A stretch of 64,000 nt of DNA from Ascarosepion bandense (taxonomy: Eukaryota; Mollusca; Cephalopoda; Sepiida; Sepiidae): the NCBI GenBank assembly GCA_037127315.1, contig JBBBDQ010000917.1, forward strand, positions 186,001-250,000. The letters run 5' to 3'. The translations under genes were made by a program, and so were the position numbers. Below are positions 47,014-57,359 of the stretch, piece after piece. Each line of letters opens with the position of its first letter. Within the stretch, counting starts at the first letter, position 1. Under the pieces are notes generated by a model. That model was not told the origin of the DNA, made no database searches, and was given only the letters and a program-made list of their open reading frames with translations.

Positions 47014-47432
47014 GGACCTGTACGGCCGGCACGCCCTGTAATATTTGAGCTTTACAGTATTTTTTAAGCTTTTTTCAGTGCATTCTTAGCAATTAGACGA
47101 TAAACTTTCAGATTAGCAAAAAAAAAAAATCTTTGGAAAAAATTCAATATTTAAAGATTTTTTTGGGTAAGGGAATTTTAAACGAAAATGATAAAGTTGT
47201 TGTCGTCGTCCCTTTTTTTTCTTTACAAAACTTGTATGAAATTATTGAAAAAACCGTTTTGGGAGATAGATATACTAAAATTTAAAACGTTGTATGAGAA
47301 ACCCCTTAAAAAACTGAATCCCCCGCCTATTTTTTTTGTTTTGTTTTTTTTGCTAATCTGAAAGTTTAAGGTTTACTCATGGACTGAATTAAAAAAATGA
47401 AAAGCAAAAAAAAATTACAGTCGTACAGGTCC
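47014..47432. mobile_element. Foldback (MITE-like) element
   Basis: Imperfect inverted arms. The left arm (47014-47118) starts ggacctgtacgg and ends aactttcagattagc; the right arm (47352-47432) is its inverse, ending cgtacaggtcc. A simple AT-rich core lies between. The arms resemble 2203-2310 and 38616-38716. It separates the two internal duplicates. Confidence 0.75.
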
Positions 47433-48489
47433 GCCTTATGTTATTTTGTGTTAATTTTCATAGCATCGTTTGTATGAAATTTTCAATATTTCCACGTGTT
47501 CTCTTCCTATTATTAAATAGGTCAAGTGTATTAGACACATCTCTGCTACTCTTAGTCACGGTAGTAATAAATAGTAGCTACATGCAATTTTGTATAACAG
47601 TAACTAAGCTGATGTATAAATGTTTTTCACAAAACTGTTCCTTGTATTTTACATTGTGTTGAATGTAACATTTTTCAACTGAGTTGAGTTTGAATTTGGC
47701 GCACTTGAGTGAAGACCATGCCTCCTACCACCTGTAGTTGATCTCTGCTTCTTCTTGAATCCAATTGAGGTCATGCCTTTTCTCTGGTACTGTATTCACT
47801 GATGGTAATATATATATATATATATATTTTTTTTTTCAATTACATTTTCCTGCATTGCAGGATATTGATCCACCATGTGTGTAAAGAATTTTATGATACT
47901 AATTCACAAAATAAAATCATTACTGTCCCATTTGGTTGAATTGTATAATCATTTTAAGCAAGCATTTGTAGTTGACAATACTGAAAAAGCAAATTCACTT
48001 CCACTCAAGATGATTTCCTGATGAAGAAACATGCGTACGAGAGATATATATTACAAAATTTACATTCTGTTAAATAGCTACTTCAGTGAAAAAGTTCTCA
48101 CTTCATCAGCAATGATCAAAAACAAAACTTTATTAATTCAAATTTTATTTTACAAAACTTCACATAACAGGAAGGAGGTCAACATGGCAAAGATGTTAAA
48201 AAAAAAACGTGGGGTTTAAAAAAGAAAAAAGTTTATTTAAAATTCGTGCTCCAGATTTGAGACTTAAATTCATAACTTCACATTAGAAGACTTAGATGAC
48301 TTACATCTGTATTAAAGAATCAAAAATTAAACATGTCACAGGAATTAGAAGATAACAAGAAGGAATAGTAGACAATATAATCTGTTAAAAATTTAACAAA
48401 AAAAAAAACTTCAATTTTGTTTAAATTGTACTAATAGAAGTAAAATAAAATTGGGATATTATAATAGGTCAGAATTTTTTTTTTTTTTT
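47433..48489. repeat. Second internal duplicate in copy 2
   Basis: Aligns with copy 1 13990-14960 (and from about 47840 also with 51299-51860). A (TA)n replaces the poly-T of copy 1 at 47807-47826. No gene is seen. Confidence 0.7.
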
Positions 48490-48615
48490 TTAAATGGTAT
48501 CACTCGTGCAAGGTGGTAACGCCACTGATGTGCAGGGGGCTACGTAATAGTGAAAAGATTGGAAAAGAGAAAGCCGGAAACCACATACTAGAGAACAAGG
48601 AATGAGCCTCTACAC
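48490..48615 (-). mobile_element. LINE 3' tail, reverse
   Basis: Very similar to 10785-10905 (ggtaacgccactgatgtgca then gggggctacgtaata), which is the reverse of a LINE polyprotein end with a CTSVAL-type box. It lies just left of the hairpin. Confidence 0.7.
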
Positions 48616-48632
48616 CTGTTCAATAGACGTGG

Positions 48633-48727
48633 GTGGAGTGTGAACCGGGCGATAGTTTAGTCTATCTCCAATTTTTTTTTTTCAATGGGAGTAGATAGAC
48701 TAAACTATCGCCCGGTTCACACTCCAC
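48633..48727. repeat. Near-perfect hairpin, 35-bp arms
   Basis: Arm 48633-48667 (starting gtggagtgtgaaccgggc) is exactly complementary to 48693-48727, with a 25-base loop containing a T run. No mismatch is seen over 35 bp, which implies a recent origin or a very new insertion. It occurs once in the window and is absent from copy 1. Confidence 0.95.
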
Positions 48728-48784
48728 CGCAAAGATGTTAAAAAAAAAAAAAAACGTGGGGTTTAAAAAAGAAAATAAGTCACC

Positions 48785-49036
48785 ATTCACCATCGCTTCC
48801 TTTAGTGAATTCCATTTTGAGTGCCCTTTTCCAATTTGTTCTTCATATTTCTTTCTCACGCTGTTATTGTATTCTTTCTGCAGGGCGAGGTCATTCACAA
48901 GTGTGTCGTATTGCAGCCTTGGTGATGTGCTGGGCTTCTTCAGTCTTCGGAGTTTCACCCTTAGTTTTCAGATGACTGGGACATGGTCACTTCTGCAAAT
49001 GTTGCATTTAAACTTTCAGGGATTGTACCCATCAGG
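48785..49036 (-). pseudogene. LINE endonuclease-end fragment fused to a LINE 3' tail
   Basis: On the minus strand, from 48998 downwards, the text reads SDHVPVI, a stop, KLRVKLRRLKKPSTSPRLQY, then VRKKYEEQIG and WNSLKEAMVNG. SDH followed by a basic KLR..KL stretch is how APE-type LINE endonuclease domains end before the linker to the reverse transcriptase. Immediately upstream (49036-48999) lies the FKCN-type LINE C-terminal sequence that elsewhere is followed by different text (compare 16222-16190). Two LINE fragments are therefore joined. It is not functional. Confidence 0.7.
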
Positions 49037-49268
49037 TATGTGCATTGTGGTGCAGTGGATATCAACTCTGAACAACAAATCCGGGAATTTGAACCGAGTA
49101 TTAATCCATCTCTTCCCTCTTCCAATTATGGGTTAAAAAATAAGATACTGGGTTCTATAGTCTTGGCTGGCAACCTACTGTGGAATAATCTTTTGCACAG
49201 TCAGTCATGTCTCTTATGAGACATGATGGCCCAAGCGTGTATCATGTATGGCATTTAACTGACTGACC
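49037..49268 (+). mobile_element. SINE, forward, B-box region deleted
   Basis: A box tggtgcagtgg (about 49048-49058) is present. About 50 bases including the B box and the ttccttgcattcac module are lost between gggaatttgaa and ccgagtattaatcc. The tail is intact (cagtcagtcatgtctctt). Confidence 0.88.
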
Positions 49269-49811
49269 TATCAGGGAAACAAATATACAGAAGGGAGTTT
49301 CACAGGCGGAAAGTTTGAGAGAACAAAATGCTATTGTAGAAAGTGACAATGAAAGGGTGGGACCTAAATGCCAATCTAGTAGCACAAGTACTTTGTAGAA
49401 TTTGTTACTAATAAATCATAAATTGTATAATAGGCACCTCCACTAATTCGCTGAAAAAAAAATACACAATGATTTTAAAAAGTCCTAAACCTGAGACAAG
49501 ATTTTTACGAGAGTTTACTATGTTAAATATAATATTACAAATCTCCCACTTTTCCCCAGTGTAAAAAAAAAAAAATTTAGAAATTCTTGAAAAAAATCAA
49601 ATAATTGCTGGATTTTAATGAAACTTTCAGGACTTATTCAAAAAAGAATGAAATTATTTTTTGAATCACTATTTTTAAAAAGTTCGGTAAAAATGTTTTT
49701 GCATCTGTTAAACCCCTACCTTTTCAATTAACTACCTGTAATTTCTAAAAAAAATTGACAACTGTCTGCAAATTTTGTTTTAATAGTTGAATACAAGAAT
49801 TCTTGAGTAAT
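49269..49811. other. Duplicate of the post-SINE spacer, no gene seen
   Basis: Aligns with 16511-16960 and 53349-53810, showing that copy 2 carries this spacer twice. Confidence 0.65.
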
Positions 49812-50115
49812 GTCAGTCAGTCAGTTAAGTGCCATATGTGATACATGCTTGGGTAATCATGTCTCTAAAGAGATATGACTGACTGGGCAGAAGATTATCC
49901 CGCAGTAGGTTGCCATTGCTTTCTGCGGTAGACTGGTTGCCTACCAAGGCTATAGAACCCAATCTATCCTGTTATTTAACCCATAACTGGAAGGAATAGG
50001 CGGATTAATACCTTTCCCAAGGGTATTTGCGCGTAAGTGAATGCAATGAATTCAGCTGGAATTTGAACTCGGCTCCCCAATTTCTCGTTCCGAGCTGATA
50101 TCCAATGCACCACAA
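49812..50115 (-). mobile_element. SINE, reverse, near full length
   Basis: Tail with ctctaaagagatatgactga on the left, body gccattgctttctgcgg and gactggttgcctaccaagg, and head ending atccaatgcaccacaac on the right. It has no counterpart at the matching place in the other duplicate (53810). Confidence 0.92.
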
Positions 50116-50559
50116 CAATGTTTCGTCAGTCTCAACTATTTTAGTAGACGTTTTTCTTTTTTTTTTTTTTTTTTTTTGTTCAGTGAAAATAGCAGCTCAT
50201 TTCCCTCCAACATCTTAACCATTTAATTAACACTTGCTTTGAGTAACTGTCATCAATTCCAAATCAACTACTTATATCTTTTATTTAGTCCATTATCAAA
50301 ATTACTTGTGCATGCAGATTGTTGTAGATAAGCTAACACCTCTCTAGCACTCTCAAGAGTGAAATGGTGTGTGGACCGAGGTAGCTATAAAAATAAAGAC
50401 TAATAGCAATTGAAGAATTCAATGTTATTGACAATTTATCAGACTGTCCTCTCTTTGATTCTAAAACAACTTGACCTCTCCTCTCTTCGACTGTTTCTTC
50501 TTCTCTTTTCTGGTATTTCTATGATTTCTATTCATATTCCTTAGCACACTTTAATGAAA
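50116..50559. other. AT-rich spacer, no gene seen
   Basis: Begins with a T tract (50155-50177) next to the SINE head. The right part (from about 50440) aligns with 53815 onward. Confidence 0.55.
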
Positions 50560-51240
50560 ACTATCAATTTACCATCAATTTTCAAAGTTAACTAGATACT
50601 CTCATAACAGTTATGAAAAAAAAACAATTTTAAATAATTTTTTTGAGTAAACTATTCCCTCTTAACTTTCATGAAAAAAATTAAATTAACTATGAGTTTT
50701 CATAGCAAACTAGATAACTGATTAACCTTTCTGAAAAAATAAATCAATTTACAATTTTCATAATGAACTAGACTTTCTATTAAACTTTATGAATGAAAAC
50801 CAAATTATAACAAATTTTCAAAGTAAACCATATTTTCTATTAAACTTCATGAAAAAAAATCAATTAATAAACAAATTTCATAGCAAATTACTTGTTTTTA
50901 TCTTTATAGCCTCTACTAAATTTTACAAAAAAAAAAAAATCCATTTACAATGAATTTTCACAATAAAGTATCCCCTTGTTTAACTTTCAAGAAAAAAAAA
51001 CAAACTTTGCAATGAATTTACATACTAAACTACACTATGTATTAAAGTTCATAAAAAAATAATTACAATGAATTTTTCTTGTAAACTCAACCCCATATTA
51101 ATTTTAATGAAAAAAAGAAACAGTTTTTAATGAATTGTCATCGTAAACTATACTCCTAATTTTAAGGAAGAAAATCAATCTATTGACAATAAATTTTCAT
51201 AGCAAAGTAGATGTATTAATTTTTGATGTTCATCACATGA
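50560..51240. repeat. Degenerate AT-rich minisatellite, about 65-bp unit
   Basis: Units of the form caatgaattttcataa, taaactagactttctatt, aaactttatgaaaaaaa recur about ten times with much divergence. A related array is at 53985-54440; it is missing from copy 1. Confidence 0.75.
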
Positions 51241-52299
51241 AGTTCATGCCTTTTCTCTAGTACTGTATTCACTGATGGTATTTTTTTTTTTTTTTCAATT
51301 TCATTTTCCTGCATTGCAGGATATTGAACCACCATGTGTGTAAAGAATTTTGATACTAATTCACAAAATAAAATCATTACTGTCCCATTTGGTTGAATTG
51401 TATAATCATTTTAAGCAAGCATTTGTAGTTGGCAATACTGAAAAAGCAAATTCACTTCCACTCAAGATGATTTCCTGATGAAGAAACATGCGTACGAGAG
51501 ATATATATTACAAAATTTACATTCTGTTAAATAGCTACTTCAGTGAAAAAGTTCTCACTTCATCAGCAATGATCAAAAACAAAACGTTATTCATTCAAAT
51601 TATATTTTACAAAAATTCACATACCTGTAAGGAGCTCAAAAACATCCATATCAAGGAAGTTAAAAAAAAAAAAGTGGGCTTTAATAAAAAAGCTTATTTA
51701 AAATTTGTACTCCAGACATGAGACATTAAATTCATAACTCCATATTAGAAGATATAGATTACTTACATCTGTATTAAAGAATCAAAAATTTAACATGTCA
51801 CAGAAATAAGATAATAGGAGAGAAGAGTGGACAATATAATCTCTGTTAAAAATTTAACAAAAAAAAAATTGTTTTCATAGAAGTAAAATAAAATGGGGAT
51901 ATTAGGTCTGAAATGGGCAAAAATATATAAGTGTGTATATTTAAATATACATACACACACATTCATATACACATACGTATCCATAAACTCACACACACAA
52001 ACATACTTATACATATATACACACACACACAAACACATTTATCTAAGCTGTGCTTAGAAAATCACCACTTACAATCCAACATATATACAAATATGTGCAC
52101 CTTTAGTTGCACACACACATTCACATTTTATATAAAAACAAGAAATATACATATATCAGCACACCAAATATACTCATATAAACCATATACTTTCGTATAT
52201 AACTTACACACACACATATATATATATATATATATCTGTGATTTTGGATAAAATTTAGAGGGCAAATACCATTGTCAACAAATCAAATAAGGGAAAAAT
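51241..52299. other. Counterpart of 14345-15459, with microsatellites
   Basis: Aligns with copy 1 throughout. CA/TA tracts at 51945-52035 and (TA)n at about 52215-52236. No gene is seen. Confidence 0.7.
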
Positions 52300-52500
52300 T
52301 CTAATGCCTGAGGCTTGGTTTGGTAAAGGAAGTGGTGGGGGAATATTGGCTATTATAGGGTTAAGCCTGGAGGAATCTCAGTAGTAATTTCACTTATGGT
52401 AGTTGGAGGCATGTGGCTCGGCTCTTCCTTTAGTCGTGGTTGCTAAGAGGGAAATGGTAATTGCTCAGCCAAATTTAAAAAAAATTTGACCAAATGGAAG
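52300..52500. repeat. Unclassified dispersed repeat, about 200 bp
   Basis: Duplication partner of 15460-15660, with a few substitutions. Confidence 0.65.
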
Positions 52501-52859
52501 AGTAAGATAATTATTGCAAGTGTTAGTGAAGGAGTGCCTGAAAATGGGCATGAAAAATCAGTATGAATCCTGTACAAACACAGCTTTCCTTTATGGTGGA
52601 TGGTGGCTTGAGATGTCATATTTGCAGATCTGCATTTACCCTCAACCAGATAGTTATCTCTAGATCTACAATTACCGGGGTGGGGGTATAATCCTATTTT
52701 CTACATTGGATTCACTACACTTCAAGATTTGGTCACTGTGGAAGCTAATGTTATACATATTATTAGTACACAAAATAACTAATAGCTAGGGATTTCATTG
52801 TGCTTATGGTATGGTTTAAAAATATTACTCTTACCGAGTGTTCATCAACAATGGCTCTT
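52501..52859. other. Shared with copy 1, no gene seen
   Basis: Nearly identical to 15661-16019. Confidence 0.6.
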
Positions 52860-53068
52860 TGAAGGAATTGAAAGAAATTCTGAAGAATAAAAAAATTTTT
52901 GTAATCCTGTAACCTCAAGCAAAGCAGGACAGCCACTGGTGTGCATGGGGTTACAGTGAGAGAATAAAACAGTAGATTCTTTAGAAAGGATAAAAGGTGG
53001 ATGGGATTTAGGGTTAGGGAGGTAGGAGATGGCAATTAATGTTGCATTTAAACTTTTAGGGATTGTAC
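52860..53068 (-). mobile_element. LINE 3' tail, reverse
   Basis: Counterpart of 16020-16222. The minus strand reads LTVTPCTPVAVLL and LQDYKNF, a cleaner version of the LINE polyprotein end than in copy 1. Confidence 0.75.
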
Positions 53069-53076
53069 CTATTAGG

Positions 53077-53348
53077 GTTGTGCGTTGTGGTGCAGTGGAT
53101 ACCAACTCTGAACAAGAAATCAGGGAACAGTTCAAATTCCAGTTGAATTCCTTGCATTCACATATGCACAAATGCCCTTAGGAAAGATATTAATCCATCT
53201 CTTCTCTCCTGTTATGGGTTAAAAATAGGACAGACTGGGTTCTATAGTCTTGGCTGGCAACCTACTGTGTAATAATCTTTTGCCCAATCAGTCATGTCTT
53301 TTACAAGACATGATCACCCAAGTGTGTATCAGATATGGCATTTAACTG
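53077..53348 (+). mobile_element. SINE, forward, full length
   Basis: Partner of 16231-16510. The A box tggtgcagtgg is at 53088-53098, and the B box is agttcaaattcc about 30 bases on. Confidence 0.93.
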
Positions 53349-53984
53349 TGGCCTATCAAGGAAGCAAATATACAGAAGGGAGTTTCACAGGCGGGAAGCG
53401 TGAGAAAACAAAATGATAGTGTAGAGAAAACAAAATGCAGTTACATGTGACTAAATTAACAATGAAAGGGTGGGACCTAAATGCCAATCGAGTAGCACAA
53501 GTACTTTGTAGAATTTATTACTAATAAATCGAGAAGCACTCATTCAAAAACATACTGTATAATAGGCACCTCCACTAATTCACTGAAAAAAAAATTATGC
53601 CATGATGTTAAAATTTCCTAAACTTGAGACAAGATTTTTACAAGAGTTTACTATGTTAAATATAATATTACAAAACTCCCACTTTTCCCCAGTGTAAAAA
53701 AAAAAATGTAGAAATTCTTAAAACAAAATCAAATAATTGCTGGATTTTAATGAAACTTTCAGGACTTAAGAAAAGAATGAAATTATTTTTTGAATCACTA
53801 TTTTTAAAAAGTTTATCGGACTGTCCTCTTTTATTCTAAAACAACTTAACCTCTCCTCTCTTCTATTGGTTCTTTTATTTTTCTGGTGTTTCTTATATGT
53901 ATTAATATTCGTTAGCACACTTTAATGAAAAGTAACAATATACCATAAATTTTTATAGGTAACTAGATGCTCTCGTAACAGTTA
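53349..53984. other. Shared with copy 1, no gene seen
   Basis: Counterpart of 16511-17138. Confidence 0.6.
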
Positions 53985-54440
53985 TGAAAAAACAACTTTA
54001 AATAATTGTTTAGAGCAAACTATTCCCTCTTAACTTTTATGAAAAAAGAATTAAATTAACTATGAGTTTTCATAGCAAACTAGACAATTGATGAACTTTT
54101 ATGAAAAAAGAAATTACTTTTCATAATGAACTAGACTTTCTATTAAACTTTATGAATAAAAACCAAATTATAACAAATTTTCAAAGCAGACAATACCTCC
54201 TATTAGGTTTTATGAAAAAATCAATTTACAATGAATTTTCACGATAAAATATCACCTTATTTTTATTTAATGAAATAAAAAACACTTTACAATGAATTTT
54301 TCTTGTAAACTAAACCCTGTATTAACTTTAATGAAAAAGAAAAACCAGTTTTTAATGAATTGTCATTGTAAACTATACTCTATTAATTTTAAGGAAGAAA
54401 ATCAATCTATTGACAATAAATTTTCATAGCAAAGTAGATA
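53985..54440. repeat. Degenerate AT-rich minisatellite
   Basis: Same unit type as 50560-51240 (caatgaattttcac, taaact, aactttatgaaaaa). It is within the 1.34 kb missing from copy 1. Confidence 0.7.
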
Positions 54441-55130
54441 AATTTTTGATGTTCATAACATCATGAAGAAAAAATTCTTCTCATACAGCTTTTTATTCAC
54501 TCCAGGGTCATTTTTTGTTTCCTTTTTAAATGAATTTGTTGTTGACTTAGTCATCAGCTGATGAATGTAGCTTAATTATGCAAACTGGTCAAATTTAAAT
54601 TTCACTAACCAAGTATTAAATGACATGGAGTGATTACACCAAATCATATTGTTGCATCTACTGCTAAAAAAGTTCACTTTTGTTGTGCCAGAAAGTGATT
54701 TTGATTGGAATCCCTTTTTTCATAATTATAAATCTACCCTCGGCCATGCATTAAATATTAGTGCCATATCGAATCCAGTGTTCCTATTAAATATCTCAAG
54801 ACTGTAAAGAAAATACAAAGAATTGTTTCTAATTTAATCAGTCCTAACCTTGTCTTTCCCATAAATAGTTTTATGGAAATCATTGTAAGCTTACCTGCTT
54901 GACTGCAGAAATTTAAGCATGCTTCTAGATTGGCAACTAAGTCTCGTCTTTCTACTGTTAAACCAGCGAGTTACCATATACTCTTGATTAATAGTTTAAT
55001 TTCTCACCTGTGAAACTCCCTTCCAATTCCTTCCTTCCTTGCCAACCACAATATTCAAAAATTTAAATGCAATACCAATTGCTATCTATTTTCCTGAACC
55101 ATCTTGTTTTATTGTTCTTTCTCCTCCTCA
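54441..55130 (+). pseudogene. CR1/Jockey-like LINE C-terminal relic
   Basis: From about 54655: VASTAKKVHF, then KTVKKIQRIVSNLISPNL, RLSTVKPASYHILLINS, then a stop in place of Trp before NSLPIPSFLANHNIQKF (about 55008) and FKCNTNCYLFS. These are the thumb and terminal LWNSLP/FK.N boxes of the same LINE class as 6600-7500, but a more diverged copy. It is absent from copy 1. Confidence 0.82.
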
Positions 55131-55415
55131 TTTTCTTTCACACCCAATAACCCCCTTCAATCCTAGTGGCATTAAATCCTTTCTTGGCGTTTAATTGATT
55201 AAAAAGATTAAAGAAATTAGACCAATAATCCAGGTGATCATCACATAAATTCAATTCTACAAGTGTTATCCCATTGTCAGGTATATTGACATAATGCTTC
55301 ACTATTGCTATATCATGATATTTGAGAAAGTGATTAAGTAACCCAATTGTTTGCAAATAGCTGCCTATACATTAATGTCAGTAAGCTGTTACTACTATTG
55401 TTAACCTTGAAAAAT
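55131..55415. other. Spacer, no gene seen
   Basis: Begins with a LINE-tail-like piece (ctagtggcattaaatcc). The copy 1 alignment resumes at about 55320 (tttgagaaagtgattaag). Confidence 0.5.
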
Positions 55416-55890
55416 TACATTATTTACACTGTTCAGACTGTTGTTCTCATCTTTATTGCCATGTTTATGAATGACATTTCGGTTGGTCAGTATGCTCTGG
55501 TCTTCTTCAGGTGCTGGGTATTTTGAATGGAACCCTTTATTTCGATTACTGGGGTATATCATTCTCATTCCATGTGGATGTCACTTCTGGTAGCCATGTA
55601 GTTACCTCCCTTTAACTCTTAACTTATTTATTCAACACTGCTGTGGCCTGGTATTGAACTCACCATACCTACTGCAAAGTCACTGGAACTAACCAATGTC
55701 TATATCCATGGGCCATGAATTCTGAAGTCCAGACCCGGCTACTGCAGTGGTGAACACATAACTTAAAGGTCAAAATAAAGGGTCCAGTTCAATCTTTCCA
55801 GCACCTGAGGAAGGCTGGAGAGTACAACAGGCAAAACATTGTAAAAATAGCAATTGAAGATAAGGACCATAGTCCAAACAATGCAAATAA
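55416..55890. repeat. Foldback (MITE-like) element, copy 2
   Basis: Partner of 17234-17685, with the same inverted arms and about 30 extra bases in the core (about 55645-55680). Confidence 0.75.
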
Positions 55891-56540
55891 TCCTTTCTTC
55901 CAGAAATATAGACTAATATTGAAAAATTTGATTTTTATAACAAACTTAGGAAAAGCAGTAGCAGAATGCAAATTAATAAAGTTTTTTTTGTCTTTCTTTA
56001 CTTGTGTTTGTATTTTTTTTAAAACCTTTTTCGACTTTAGTCCTATGAGTTTCGTTAATCTTGTTTTTGTAACTCAGTCTCTCACTCTTGCATTAATACG
56101 TGTTTACACTGTTCCATTCTCTTTATGAGAGACCACCTCTCTTCACTAGTAAAACAAATTAAAGTGAACAAAATCTAAACTTAAATACCTATTATCAGCT
56201 AAAATGAGTAAAGCAGAAAATTGTTTTTACTATTAAATAAATATACACTTGGAACTTTGTGCACATTCAATATATATAATCTAGAAGTCATTAGTATTTA
56301 CTAATTTGTTATCAAACAATGAATTCTAACATTTTGATGACTGTCAAAATTGAATGCATTGTATATCTTGACTTTTTTGTTTTTATTAATGATCTGCACT
56401 TGTGTGTTTTACACATGATGGGAAGAAAGGCTGAATTTATTTACGGACCAGTCTGGTTAATATATGCTGCATTTATTATAGAATTTCGACTTTATTTTAG
56501 CATTATTTTGCTATTTTCTAATTTGTTTTTTCTTTTACAG
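55891..56540. other. AT-rich, possible intron, no gene seen
   Basis: Counterpart of 17686-18314. It ends in the same pyrimidine tract and acag. Confidence 0.5.
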
Positions 56541-56994
56541 GTGTAAAAGAAGCAATCATGATGAAAATTTTCCCTCAAGTACAATTTGGAATCCACACTT
56601 TCGCCTTGTACCATCTGGCTAGAACTGACAAAATTCCTCATTGTCACTTGCTTTATTTTGGTCACTTAAACCCAATGGCCAAAAGTGGCTGTAGAACTGT
56701 CAAATGTTGGCCACTCTAGCTTTATCACAATTCCAGAGATGTATCATTCAAATTTCAAGACTATAAAAAATGGAGTCAATTTCCTGGATGTTGAGCAATT
56801 CCCAGAAATTGCTGCTTTTGATAAACTTTGTTTGAAGTTATTTTCATTTGAAGATGAAGCTTCTGAGCAGGAAACATTTCAGTCTTTACACCGTGTGTGT
56901 GTGATCAATATCTTTTTGAGTTAGACAGTTTCCTGACTGGCTGTGATTATGTGACTTATGGGACAGAGGGTGGGGGGTTAATTTATTTGATAAG
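56541..56994 (+). pseudogene. Exon-like segment, unrecognised protein, copy 2
   Basis: Reads VKEAIMMKIFPQVQFGIH and LARTDKIPHCHLLYFGHL, then, after the frame break shared with copy 1 (ccaaaagtggctg), VAVELSNVGHSSFITIPE, FLDVEQFPEIAAFDKLCL and KLFSFEDEASEQETFQSL without the copy 1 4-bp deletion. A 2-bp difference in the gtgtgtgt run shifts the last part. A donor-like gataag|gtaaaa ends it. The family is not recognised. Frame integrity is better than in copy 1, but still broken once. Confidence 0.4.
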
Positions 56995-57359
56995 GTAAAA
57001 TGTGACCTGTGTATGCATATTATGGGTGTGATTAGTCAATTCTCTGACTAGTTGTGAGATTATGATAAGAGATCGTGATGTGTAAATTATGTAAATGACT
57101 GTGATATATAAATTATGCGACTGACTGATGGGGGGTAATTTATTTGATGAGGTAATTTGTGTGACCGGTGAAATTATGCTTTTGGCTGTGATGATTGTGA
57201 TATGTAAATAATGTAACTGACTGATGGGGTGGGGGGGTAATTTATTTGATGAGGTAAAATGTGTAACCTGTGAAGTTATAGTTTTTGACTGTGATAAATC
57301 AATTTTCTGACTGGCTGTGATGATTGTGATATGTAAATAATGTGACTGATGGGGAGGCG
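56940..57359. repeat. G-rich degenerate tandem repeat bordering array 3
   Basis: Almost identical to 18720-19126. The G run is one shorter (tggggggtt), which loses the strict four-run G-quadruplex pattern seen in copy 1. Confidence 0.7.

Larger units (their letters stand above)
37386..57359. repeat. Segmental duplication unit, copy 2
   Basis: Second copy of the inter-array unit, between arrays 2 and 3. Relative to copy 1 it lacks the counterparts of about 7226-11111 and 12160-12775. It gains about 1.3 kb at 40086-41383 (shared with copy 3), a minisatellite expansion at 41940-42665, about 3-4 kb of internal duplication at 46331-51240 and about 1.34 kb at 53982-55320. Confidence 0.93.
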
